From Hyphomicrobiales bacterium (lineage in GTDB: Bacteria > Pseudomonadota > Alphaproteobacteria > Rhizobiales > Rhizobiaceae), in NCBI GenBank assembly GCA_900473795.1, contig UCMT01000019.1, positions 1 through 64,000 of the forward strand: DNA of 64,000 bases, read 5' to 3'. The translations under genes and the position numbers were made by a program. A model generated the notes under the pieces. The model was given only the letters and a program-made list of their open reading frames with translations, was not told the origin of the DNA and searched no databases. Numbering within the stretch: the stretch's first letter is position 1; each line of letters starts with the position of its first letter. Of this stretch, positions 55,816 to 63,786 are shown one piece after another.

Positions 55816-55842
55816 TTACGACGGTACTGACGGGATTGTTAC
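55816..55842 (-). promoter_or_regulatory. SigF-type promoter of bufABC, minus strand
   Basis: On the minus strand GTAAC at 55842-55838, then 17 bases, then CGTAA at 55820-55816. It gives a leader of about 44 bases before bufA. It is the counterpart of the divergent sigF promoter. Confidence 0.85.
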
Positions 55843-55950
55843 ATTTTGCAATCGGACATTTGGTGTCCATCTTGTTACAGACCGTTGTTGAGGGGCCGCA
55901 ATCCCTGCCGGCCGGGCAAATATTAATTTTCAGAAAATGATGTCCAGGCA

Positions 55951-55977
55951 GTAACAAAATCGTGTGGTGGAGCGTAA
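55951..55977 (+). promoter_or_regulatory. SigF-type promoter of sigF (autoregulation)
   Basis: GTAAC at 55951-55955, 17 bases, CGTAA at 55973-55977. The ATG of sigF at 55984 begins only 7 bases after the -10 box, so the transcript from this promoter should be leaderless or nearly so. Confidence 0.83.
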
Positions 55978-55983
55978 GGGCTG

Positions 55984-56541
55984 ATGTCGAACGAAATAAG
56001 GGCACGTGATGATGAATGGGCTTCGCTCATGCGAGCAGCCATGGGCGGCGACAGCCAATCCTATCATCGGTTCCTCGTTACGGTCACACCGTATCTCCGA
56101 GGGTTGGCGAAAAGGCGCTGCCTCAAAGCAGGAGTAACGACAACGGAGGTCGAGGACATCGTGCAAGAGGTGTTGCTGGCAGTGCATACGAAGCGAGGCA
56201 CATGGGACACCACACGTCCTATTGGACCGTGGCTTTCCGCCATCGTGCGAAACAAGATGATCGACAACTTGCGACGCCGGAGCCGAAACAGCGCCTTGCC
56301 GATCGAGGATTTCGAGTGGAACCTGGCAGTGGAGGAAAATGGGTCGATTACTGATCGAATGGATGCCGAAACCGCAATCGCCCTGCTGAAACCCCAGCAA
56401 CGTGAAATTGTTCGTTCGCTTTCGATTGATGGATCAGGTGTGAAGGAGACCGCAGACAGGCTTGGAATGACCGAAGGTGCTGTGCGTGTAGCTCTACATC
56501 GGGCCTTGAAGCTCCTCGCTGGTCGTTATGGAAGCAAATGA
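55984..56541 (+). CDS. sigF: ECF sigma factor, SigF-like
   Basis: The 185-aa protein has region 2 (YHRFLVTVTPYLRGLAKRR, TEVEDIVQEVLLAVHTKRGTWD, PIGPWLSAIVRNKMIDNLRRR) and region 4 (LLKPQQREIVRSLSIDG, RLGMTEGAVRVALHRALKLLA). It is followed by an NrsF-type anti-sigma and divergent from bufABC, the arrangement known for Caulobacter SigF, which answers heavy metals. It most likely reads the GTAAC-N17-CG(T/A)A promoters found around it, including its own. Confidence 0.92.
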   Translation: MSNEIRARDDEWASLMRAAMGGDSQSYHRFLVTVTPYLRGLAKRRCLKAGVTTTEVEDIVQEVLLAVHTKRGTWDTTRPIGPWLSAIVRNKMIDNLRRRSRNSALPIEDFEWNLAVEENGSITDRMDAETAIALLKPQQREIVRSLSIDGSGVKETADRLGMTEGAVRVALHRALKLLAGRYGSK

Positions 56542-56542
56542 G

Positions 56543-57178
56543 ATGAAGACCGATGATCTTATAAAGATGCTCGCGCAGGACGCGGCAGTTTCATTTCGAC
56601 TTGCCCCCATGATGTGGGCGATGCTGCTGCTCGGGGTTTCCGCATCGGCGACTTTGCTACTGTTGAAAATCGGAATCCGGACCGATATCGCGGAGGCGCT
56701 TTTTGCTGGTCGCGTGTTGTTCAAACTCGGGCTTACGCTTCTCTCCGCACTTTTGGCAGTTAATCTCCTACTGCGGGTCGGCAGACCTGGGGCGGATCTC
56801 AGGCTGCCAGCGCTTCTCATGATGATCCCCTTGGCGATTTTGATTCTGGGCGTCCTTGCCGAACTGCTGACTGTCCCGCCGTCTTTGTGGGCGATCAATA
56901 TGATGGGCCGGAATGCGATGGTTTGTCTGGTTGTCATTCCTTTTTTGTCACTGGCACCTATGGTTGGTGCGATGGCGGTATTGCGGCGGGCTGCGCCGGA
57001 CAGTCCTGGCGTCGCGGGTGCAGTGGCTGGTCTAGCTGCCGGCTGCGTGGCTGCGGCCTTGTATGCGTGGCGCTGCCCTGACGACAGTCCCTTGTTCGTG
57101 GCCGCATGGTACACCTTGTCAATCACGGCCATCTCAGTGACCGGCTACATGTTCGGGAAACGGACACTTCGCTGGTGA
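56543..57178 (+). CDS. nrsF: NrsF-family (DUF1109) membrane anti-sigma factor
   Basis: The start at ATG 56543, one base after the sigF stop, gives 211 aa. A short cytoplasmic N-terminus (KTDDLIKMLAQDAAVSFRL) precedes six hydrophobic helices with two Cys facing the periplasm or membrane (NAMVCLVVI, AGCVAAALYAWRCPDD). NrsF proteins hold SigF at the membrane and release it on metal or oxidative attack on such cysteines. An upstream ATG at 56528 overlapping sigF is possible. Confidence 0.9.
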   Translation: MKTDDLIKMLAQDAAVSFRLAPMMWAMLLLGVSASATLLLLKIGIRTDIAEALFAGRVLFKLGLTLLSALLAVNLLLRVGRPGADLRLPALLMMIPLAILILGVLAELLTVPPSLWAINMMGRNAMVCLVVIPFLSLAPMVGAMAVLRRAAPDSPGVAGAVAGLAAGCVAAALYAWRCPDDSPLFVAAWYTLSITAISVTGYMFGKRTLRW

Positions 57179-57363
57179 TGCGGCTTTCATGGAAGCTGTT
57201 GGTGCAGAGTGCAGACGTCCATTTTTGCATTCTTGTGAAAACGATTGCACAGTGGGGCAGGGGCGACATTCAGACTTCATGGGCATTTTCGGATGCCACG
57301 AGCCGACAGGGCGCGAGGCCACCGTGGAGCGTTTTTTCGCAGTTCCCGGAATACGATGCCGAC

Positions 57364-57975
57364 TTATCGACCGATGAGAGACGTGCGGTGGCCGTCGCCC
57401 GCCTCTCGGACACGAACGAGGGATTTGGATAGAACGTAGTCGAGTGAGAAAACTCCGGCCCCTTTCACGGTAAGGTAGGTCAGGAGGAAAATCCAAAGAA
57501 GGCGTTGGTCCAGAATGACACTGTCGGGGAAACGATCGAAGAGTGCCCCGATAGTGGTCGCATCGACGTTGTGAATGGTGATGTCAACCAGAGACTGCAC
57601 CACTATAAAACCAATCATCCCAAATGCTGCAACGCGCGTAAAAAGACCCAGCACGATCAGTAGCGGGAGTACGAATTCGGCGTATGTTCCAAGCACGACT
57701 ATCAGGCCCCATGGAAAAAACGGAACCGCAGACGGGTCGCCGCCTGCTGCTTCGACGGCTGGCATCGCGATCTGGTAGTATGCGCCGGCTTGTATGCTGA
57801 AAAAGCCAAACACGCCTTGTCCAACTTTGGTCAGCGCAGAATTGAGGTAGTACAGGTACAGGACAGCCAGAAAGGCAATTCGCGCGAAGAGACCAAGTAG
57901 CCAGCCATCCGTTGCTTGTTCGATAAATGCGAACAGCCGGCGCGAGATCAGTTGCAATTTTATCAGCGTATTCAT
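57364..57975 (-). CDS. DoxX-family membrane protein (BufD-like)
   Basis: The 203-aa protein has four helices of the DoxX family: ARIAFLAVLYLYYLNSALTKVGQG, GTYAEFVLPLLIVLGLFTRVAAFG and the conserved VVQSLVDITIHN. DoxX proteins accompany bufferin operons in other bacteria. Here it is convergent with nrsF and has its own SigF-type promoter (58152-58126), about 145 bases upstream of the ATG. An electron-transfer or redox-coupling role is inferred. Confidence 0.82.
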   Translation of the reverse strand: MNTLIKLQLISRRLFAFIEQATDGWLLGLFARIAFLAVLYLYYLNSALTKVGQGVFGFFSIQAGAYYQIAMPAVEAAGGDPSAVPFFPWGLIVVLGTYAEFVLPLLIVLGLFTRVAAFGMIGFIVVQSLVDITIHNVDATTIGALFDRFPDSVILDQRLLWIFLLTYLTVKGAGVFSLDYVLSKSLVRVREAGDGHRTSLIGR

Positions 57976-58125
57976 GTCTCATCTCCGTAAATGCGGGAAT
58001 CAAGAGGTAGCTAGCCGCGGCCGCGAACAGACAACTCCGCGCTTAACCGTTTAGCTGGTCGACCTATCTCACCTCTCAAATGGAGGGCTCGATCAACTCC
58101 ATGGCCGGTCCCCTCATTTTTGCGA

Positions 58126-58152
58126 ATTCGTTGCAGGATTTGGTTTTGTTAC
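58126..58152 (-). promoter_or_regulatory. SigF-type promoter of doxX, minus strand
   Basis: On the minus strand GTAAC at 58152-58148, 17 bases, CGAAT at 58130-58126. The leader to the doxX ATG would be about 145 bases. Confidence 0.75.
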
Positions 58153-58248
58153 CGGATCGCGGAAAAAACAGATCTGCTCGCCGGTTGTCAAGGAAGGCCA
58201 GGCTCGCATCAGCGTCGCGACTAGGTCTCGTCACATGACCGTGATCGT

Positions 58249-58275
58249 GTAACATTTTCGTTCAACCTTACGAAG
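58249..58275 (+). promoter_or_regulatory. SigF-type promoter of the YHS gene
   Basis: GTAAC at 58249-58253, 17 bases, CGAAG at 58271-58275. The YHS-domain gene starts 48 bases further on, behind a GGAGAACCCGAA ribosome site. Confidence 0.8.
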
Positions 58276-58323
58276 TTCTCTCCGTAGCAAGCCGCTTGCT
58301 CAGTCCAAAATGGAGAACCCGAA

Positions 58324-58830
58324 ATGTCAAAACTCAGCAGAAGATCAATCCTCGGAGGGCTTTCCGCGCTCGCGATCGCCATACCAATTACGCTGTCCTT
58401 TGGTGCAGGAAACGCGCTGGCCTATGATGAGAACTCTAAGGCAGCCATCAACGTCGACGAAAGTGGCGTCGCAATGCGCGGATATGATCCGATTTCCTAT
58501 TTCGAGGGCCAGCCGAAGGCGGGGACGAAAGAGTTCTCCGCCACGCACAAGGGTGCGACATATTATTTCGTGACCGCAGATCACAAGGCAACATTCGTTG
58601 GTGATCCGGAAAAGTACGCCCCCGCGTTCGGTGGTTTCTGTGCGATGGGAGTTGCTCTGAATAAGAAGCTGGACGGCGACCCGATGGTCTGGCGGGTCGT
58701 GGACGGAAAACTCTATCTCAATGTCGGCACTCCAGCACAGACACGATGGTTGCAGGACGTGCCAGGTAACATCACGCAGGCCAACAGCGTATGGCCAGAA
58801 ATCAAGGAAAAAGCCCCCAAGGAACTCTAG
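58324..58830 (+). CDS. YHS-domain exported protein
   Basis: The 168-aa protein has a twin-arginine-like signal (KLSRRSILGGLSALAIAIP) ending near ALA, then a YHS domain: VAMRGYDPISYFEGQPKAG, ATYYFVTADHKATFVGDPEKYAPAFGGFCAMGVA. YHS domains bind metals through Cys/His/Tyr. It is the downstream target of a SigF-type promoter, so it likely helps buffer periplasmic copper or other metals alongside bufferin. Confidence 0.85.
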   Translation: MSKLSRRSILGGLSALAIAIPITLSFGAGNALAYDENSKAAINVDESGVAMRGYDPISYFEGQPKAGTKEFSATHKGATYYFVTADHKATFVGDPEKYAPAFGGFCAMGVALNKKLDGDPMVWRVVDGKLYLNVGTPAQTRWLQDVPGNITQANSVWPEIKEKAPKEL

Positions 58831-59019
58831 ACGAAAACAGCGTCTTGCGCTTGCCGCCGACGCTTCCCCACTTCGGATGCCCCTCGAAAAAAACGTGATG
58901 CCGTCACCATGTGTCGATCCGAAACCGTCATCAAAACTTCCGATGTGTCGGGCCGTCATCGGTCCCTTACACCAAGCCGACCCACGCGAGAGAGGGGCAT
59001 CCACCAGGTGCGACACGAT

Positions 59020-60453
59020 ATGAATAACCCGCTCGCTGCCGACACGAAAACGGATGGTCCGGCTTCTGTCAGGGCGACCAAGGCGGGAGCCATGTCTGAC
59101 TGGTTTGCCCGTCAGCGGCTCTGGGAAGGACTCGTTGGTCAAGCCCCCGCAGGGATCGTGCCATTGCGCGTCCGGGCGGCGCTGGAGCACGAGCAGCGGA
59201 AGGGCGAGATCCTTATTGGCTGGGTGCAGGCGGTCATCCTTTTGACCTGGGCGGTCCTCTACGCAGTCTCTCCGAAGGCCTTTACTGGCGAAGTCAGTTT
59301 CCAGCCAGTCCCATGGACGTTGAGTATCTACGCCGGGTTCCTAGGGCTGAGAATTTGGCTGGCGCATATCGGGAGGCTTTCGAACTGGCTGCTTTCAGCG
59401 TCGATCGTTGCAGATATTGCCGCGCTCATGGTCCTGATCTGGAGCTTTCACATACAGTACGGCCAACCACCGGCCTTCTATCTGAAGGCGCCGACCCTGC
59501 TTTATGTATTTATATTTATTTCACTGAGAACCCTTCGCTTCGAGGCGAGGTGGATCATCATCGCAGGTGCTGCAGGCGCCCTCGGTTGGTTGTTTCTCCT
59601 GGCAACCGCCATCTATGCCGCACGCGGCGAGAACATAACGCGGGACTACATCGAATATATGACATCATCGTCGGTGTTGCTGGGGGCGGAAATCGACAAG
59701 GTCATATCGATCGCTATTGTATCGCTCGTGCTCGCTGTCGCCGTTCAACGGGCGCGAAGACTGATGGAGCGTGCAGCGATCGATCATGCCGCGGCCGCGG
59801 AGCTCTCGCGATTCGTAGCGTCTGGGGTCGCCGAGACCATAAGCACTGCAGATCGCGCGATCCAACCCGGCCAGGCCGAGATGCGTGTTGTCGCCGCACT
59901 GTTCGTTGACATGAGGGGGTTCACAGCGCTTACGCGCGAGCTTCCGCCCGCCGATCTCATGTTGCTGCTGGGCGAATACCAAAAACGCGTTGTTCCGATC
60001 GTACAGCGGCATGGCGGTCAGATCGACAAGTTTTTGGGCGATGGTATTTTTGCGACTTTCGGGACGGGAAGATCATCATCAACCTTTGCGATCGACGCAC
60101 TAATAACGGTCGACGAAATAGTAAGAGAGCTCACCTCCTGGATTGGAGGACGTCGCAGTCGAGGGATGGTTGCAACAGACGTCAGTGTTGCCGTCGCGAG
60201 TGGCGAGGTTCTCTTCGGTGTGGTCGGCGACGACACGCGGCTGGAATACACAATCATTGGAGATGCAGTGAACATCGCTGCGAAGCTGGAAAAACACACC
60301 AGGGCGGAGCGCGTCACGGCTCTGACCGATGTTTCCACCTACGAACTCGCGATTCAGCAAGGCTACAGGTCGACCATCGAACCCGACATTCGCTTGGCGA
60401 GGCAGGTAGCCGGCGTCGCTAATCCGATCGATCTTGTGGTCCTTGCAAGTTGA
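59020..60453 (+). CDS. Membrane class III adenylate/guanylate cyclase
   Basis: The start at ATG 59020 gives 477 aa. After a basic N-terminus there are six helices (e.g. WVQAVILLTWAVLYAVS, IVSLVLAVAVQRARRLM). The catalytic domain has LFVDMRGFTALTREL, KFLGDGIFATFGTG and YTIIGDAVNIAAKLEK. The helices may sense membrane or periplasmic conditions. No SigF-type box precedes it; it may be read from the YHS promoter. Confidence 0.85.
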   Translation: MNNPLAADTKTDGPASVRATKAGAMSDWFARQRLWEGLVGQAPAGIVPLRVRAALEHEQRKGEILIGWVQAVILLTWAVLYAVSPKAFTGEVSFQPVPWTLSIYAGFLGLRIWLAHIGRLSNWLLSASIVADIAALMVLIWSFHIQYGQPPAFYLKAPTLLYVFIFISLRTLRFEARWIIIAGAAGALGWLFLLATAIYAARGENITRDYIEYMTSSSVLLGAEIDKVISIAIVSLVLAVAVQRARRLMERAAIDHAAAAELSRFVASGVAETISTADRAIQPGQAEMRVVAALFVDMRGFTALTRELPPADLMLLLGEYQKRVVPIVQRHGGQIDKFLGDGIFATFGTGRSSSTFAIDALITVDEIVRELTSWIGGRRSRGMVATDVSVAVASGEVLFGVVGDDTRLEYTIIGDAVNIAAKLEKHTRAERVTALTDVSTYELAIQQGYRSTIEPDIRLARQVAGVANPIDLVVLAS

Positions 60454-60512
60454 ATTCAAACGTTTTGCCGGAATGCTTTGGAAGTTGAAGCAATAGAAAG
60501 TGGAGAAATGAG

Positions 60513-60917
60513 ATGAGACAAATCTGGAAAACCTTGGCATTCGCCACAGTGGGTGTCTTGGCACTTTGGGGGGGTGGTTCAGCGTTCGCCGGGGAGGTCG
60601 TGGCATTTGATGCAGGTCAATTTAAAGCTGCTCAAGCGGTAGGGAAATCCATCGTCGTTGATGTGTCGGCGACATGGTGTCCGACTTGTGCCGCTCAAAA
60701 GCCCATCATTGAGCAACTGGCTGCATTGCCTGACTTCGAGGACGTCACCGTCTTTCACGTCGATTTTGACAGTCAAAAAGACGTTGTTCGCTCACTGGGC
60801 GCGTTCATGCAGTCAACCTTGATCGCGTATAAGGGGACCGATGAAACTGACCGTTCAATAGGCGATACCGATGCGGAATCGATCAAATTGCTGTTCCAAT
60901 CGTCGACAAGAGAATAG
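60513..60917 (+). CDS. Thioredoxin-fold periplasmic protein
   Basis: The 134-aa protein has a signal peptide (ATVGVLALWGGGSAFAG) and thioredoxin-like fold with redox motif SATWCPTCAAQKPIIEQL. It is followed two codons later by a CcdA-like gene, a pair that moves electrons from the cytosol to periplasmic disulfides. Residues after the active site lack the usual cis-Pro motif (GAFMQSTLIAYKG). Confidence 0.83.
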   Translation: MRQIWKTLAFATVGVLALWGGGSAFAGEVVAFDAGQFKAAQAVGKSIVVDVSATWCPTCAAQKPIIEQLAALPDFEDVTVFHVDFDSQKDVVRSLGAFMQSTLIAYKGTDETDRSIGDTDAESIKLLFQSSTRE

Positions 60918-60922
60918 ATGTG

Positions 60923-61639
60923 ATGACTGCCATCTTCTTCGCATATATAGCAGGATTGCTTTCGATCTTGTCGCCGTGTGTGCTTCCCCTCGTTCCAATC
61001 GTTCTGACAACTGCAATGAGCAAGCATCGATTTGGTCCGGCGGCGCTGGCCGCGGGGGTGACTTTGTCTTTCGTCACAATTGGCATGTTCGTCGCTCTGG
61101 TCGGGTTCGCCATAGGCTTGGATTTCACGTTTTTCCGCCTGATCGCAGGAGCACTCATGCTGACACTTGGCGCGGTACTGCTCTCGCCTCCGCTACAGGC
61201 TCGCTTCTCAGTCTTGGCCGGGCCTGTTTCCAACTGGACGGAGCAGCGTTTCGGCGGGCAGGAGCGAGAAGGACTCGGTGGCCAGTTTGGGATCGGTTTG
61301 CTGCTTGGAGCGGTCTGGAGCCCGTGCGTAGGCCCCACACTGGGGGCAGCGTCCATTATGGCGGCCAAGGGTGACAACCTCGGCGAGGTCTTCGCCACGA
61401 TGACGGCGTTTGGAATCGGCGCGGCGTCGCCGTTGCTTTTGCTAGGGATCCTTTCACGTGATGCCGTGACGCGCTGGCGGGATCGAATGCTTAAGGTAGG
61501 AAATGGTGGGAAGTTTGTACTCGGCATGGTTCTAGTCGCCATCGGCCTTCTCGTCACCACAGGGTTAGACAAGCACGTGGAAGCGTTGCTGGTGGCAATG
61601 TCGCCGGAATGGCTGACTGGACTGACAACCCGTTTCTAA
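60923..61639 (+). CDS. CcdA/DsbD-type transmembrane electron carrier
   Basis: The start at ATG 60923 (GTG 60920 possible) gives 238 aa with six helices. Pro-Cys motifs are LLSILSPCVLPLVPIVL in helix 1 and LGAVWSPCVGPTLGAAS in helix 4, the CcdA redox pair. It is coupled to the thioredoxin-like gene and should reduce it in the periplasm. This helps keep exported Cys-rich metal proteins, such as bufferin, in a chosen redox state (inference). Confidence 0.87.
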   Translation: MTAIFFAYIAGLLSILSPCVLPLVPIVLTTAMSKHRFGPAALAAGVTLSFVTIGMFVALVGFAIGLDFTFFRLIAGALMLTLGAVLLSPPLQARFSVLAGPVSNWTEQRFGGQEREGLGGQFGIGLLLGAVWSPCVGPTLGAASIMAAKGDNLGEVFATMTAFGIGAASPLLLLGILSRDAVTRWRDRMLKVGNGGKFVLGMVLVAIGLLVTTGLDKHVEALLVAMSPEWLTGLTTRF

Positions 61640-61780
61640 AAGGGATCTGGTTAGGTTGTCGGTGGATCGCATTTCCACTTCTGAAGCTCATGCGACCTAC
61701 TTGCAACGTGCTCCTAACACGGCGACCAAATTGAAGGCGAAGAGCCTGTTTCTCGTTCAATTCAATTTTGAGGTATATTT

Positions 61781-62479
61781 GTGCGTGAAGCGAAGTGCGT
61801 AATCGTGACCGGTGCTGCAGGAAAGCTCGGAAGGGCCGTTGTCGGCAAGCTCGCAAAGCCGGGCGTTCGCCTGCTCTGTGTCGATCGAAAAGTTGAGGGT
61901 TTGGAACCCTTCGTGTCGGCTCTGCCGTCCGGGGCGGAGGCGCTGACATTCGCCGGGGCTGACCTCCGCGATCCTGTGACGGCAATGATTATGGTTGAGG
62001 CGGCCGTCGATTGTTTTGGCGGCGTCGACGCCCTCGTCAATACGGTCGGCGGCCTTACGACTGGTCGGGCAGCGGTCGATCCATCGGACAAATGGGATGC
62101 GTTGATAGCGCTGAATGCGCGTGTTGCGCTCGTCACTAGCAGCGCCGTATTGCCTGTAATGCAGGCCTCGCGCTACGGTCGCATCGTCCATATTGCCGCG
62201 ACACCGGGTCTGAACGCCGGCGCGCCGCAGGCTGCCTCGAAAACTGCGGTTATACGGCTGACGGAGAGTATCGCCGCTGAACACCGGGCCGACAGGATCA
62301 CCGCGAATTGCATCTTGCCGGGTACGATCGATACACCGCAAAACCGTGCCACCACGCTGGATGTAAAGACAACGGCATGGGTTTCGGCCGATTCCATCGC
62401 GCGACTGATCGCGTTTCTGATCTCTCCTGAGGCGGCCGTTGTCACCGGCGGCGCGATACCAGCGACTGGAATGGAATGA
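61781..62479 (+). CDS. SDR-family protein with altered active site
   Basis: The GTG start at 61781 gives 232 aa. The Rossmann motif VTGAAGKLGRAV is intact. The catalytic region reads RIVHIAATPGLNAGAPQAASKTAV: the usual Ser and Tyr of the S-Y-K set are replaced by Ala and Gln, and only Lys remains. It may bind NAD(P) without dehydrogenase activity, or use other residues. Relation to neighbours is unclear. Confidence 0.78.
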   Translation: MREAKCVIVTGAAGKLGRAVVGKLAKPGVRLLCVDRKVEGLEPFVSALPSGAEALTFAGADLRDPVTAMIMVEAAVDCFGGVDALVNTVGGLTTGRAAVDPSDKWDALIALNARVALVTSSAVLPVMQASRYGRIVHIAATPGLNAGAPQAASKTAVIRLTESIAAEHRADRITANCILPGTIDTPQNRATTLDVKTTAWVSADSIARLIAFLISPEAAVVTGGAIPATGME

Positions 62480-62561
62480 GTGGCCGACAAGTCGATCACG
62501 CATCAACATTAAATTCGGGCCACCTCACGGGCATGTCGACTTTTTGTGTAGAAGATCCTGA

Positions 62562-63761
62562 TCAATCTTCCAGCAATCTCATAACGGCCTCCCGATCCTC
62601 ATCCAGATGCGGCGGGCGGCTTCTATATTGAACAGGTGTCATGGACATTTTCAGCGGATTTCCAAGAACGCGAACGGGATAATAGTGATCGTCGTGCATC
62701 TCAACGACCATCCCGCGTGCCAGAGTGTGTGGATCGGTCAAAACGGTTTCGATATTGGCGACCCGACCAGCCGGCACACCAGCGGCAAGCAGACGGCGCT
62801 CCCAGGAAATCGCCGTGTCTCTGCCGATTTCGGCTTCGATGATCTTCTGCAGCGCTGCGATGTGAACGAGCCTGTCCCTGTTTCTGGCAAACCGCTCGTC
62901 CTTCGCCAGTTCCGGCCGGCCGATCGCCTGTGCGAAACGGGCAAACTGCTGGTCGTTGCCAACGGCCACCGCCAGATGCTCGTCAGATGCTGAAAAAGTC
63001 TGGTAGGGCGAGATATTGGGGTGCGCGTTGCCGAGACGAGCCGGCAACCGACCCGAAACGAGATGATTGGTCGCTGCGTTGATCAGCCAGGCAACTTGAC
63101 TGTCATAAAGCGCCAGATCGATATGCTGGCCCTGTCCGGTTCGGTCGCGATGGCGCAGGGCTGAAAGGATTCCGACGGTCGCATACATGCCGCACATCAC
63201 GTCGGCGATACCGACGCCGACCTTGACGGGCGTACCGCCTTCAGCGTCAGGCTGTCCGGTAATGCTCATGATCCCGCCCATCGCCTGGATCAGGAAATCA
63301 TAGCCCGTGCGGTCGGAATAGGGGCCTGTTTGGCCAAAGCCAGTGATGGAACACCAGATGATGTCTGGCTTGATCCGGGCGAGATCGTCATAGGCGATCC
63401 CTCGCCGGGCAAGATCACCCGGTTTGTAGTTTTCGACGACGACGTCCGAAATTGCGACCAGCCTGCGTATCAGTGCAACGCCCTCCTCGCTCGTTATATC
63501 GATGGCGATGGATTTCTTGTTGCGGTTGGCGCACAGGAAATAGGCGCTGATATCGCTGTCATTGCCATCCGCATCCGGTAAAAATGGCGGGCCCCAGCTC
63601 CGCGTGTCGTCGCCGCATTCCGGCTTCTCGACCTTGATCACCTCCGCTCCGAGATCGGCCATCAGCTGTGTGGCTGTCGGACCTGCCAGAATGCGCGAGA
63701 GATCGAGGACGCGCAGGCCATCCAAGCTGCCAATTTGCCCTTGTGTATCCGCTTGCGTCAT
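62562..63761 (-). CDS. CaiB/BaiF-family CoA transferase
   Basis: The start at ATG 63761 gives 399 aa. Family landmarks are GLRVLDLSRILAGPTATQLMADLGAEVIKVE, NRNKKSIAIDITSEEG, VVVENYKPGDLARRGI and GYDFLIQAMGGIMSITG; the catalytic Asp lies in GVGIADVMCGMYA. It moves CoA between carboxylic acids (class III mechanism). The substrate cannot be told. It lies upstream of nothing metal-related and is probably a separate metabolic unit. Confidence 0.88.
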   Translation of the reverse strand: MTQADTQGQIGSLDGLRVLDLSRILAGPTATQLMADLGAEVIKVEKPECGDDTRSWGPPFLPDADGNDSDISAYFLCANRNKKSIAIDITSEEGVALIRRLVAISDVVVENYKPGDLARRGIAYDDLARIKPDIIWCSITGFGQTGPYSDRTGYDFLIQAMGGIMSITGQPDAEGGTPVKVGVGIADVMCGMYATVGILSALRHRDRTGQGQHIDLALYDSQVAWLINAATNHLVSGRLPARLGNAHPNISPYQTFSASDEHLAVAVGNDQQFARFAQAIGRPELAKDERFARNRDRLVHIAALQKIIEAEIGRDTAISWERRLLAAGVPAGRVANIETVLTDPHTLARGMVVEMHDDHYYPVRVLGNPLKMSMTPVQYRSRPPHLDEDREAVMRLLED

Positions 63762-63786
63762 ATTTCCATCTTCCTGGATGAGAATG

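Noticed and set aside
55856..55880. A further GTAAC on the minus strand upstream of bufA (near 55873) as another SigF promoter
   Set aside because: No CG(T/A)A box at 17 bases; it reads TCCGA there, so it does not fit the pattern.
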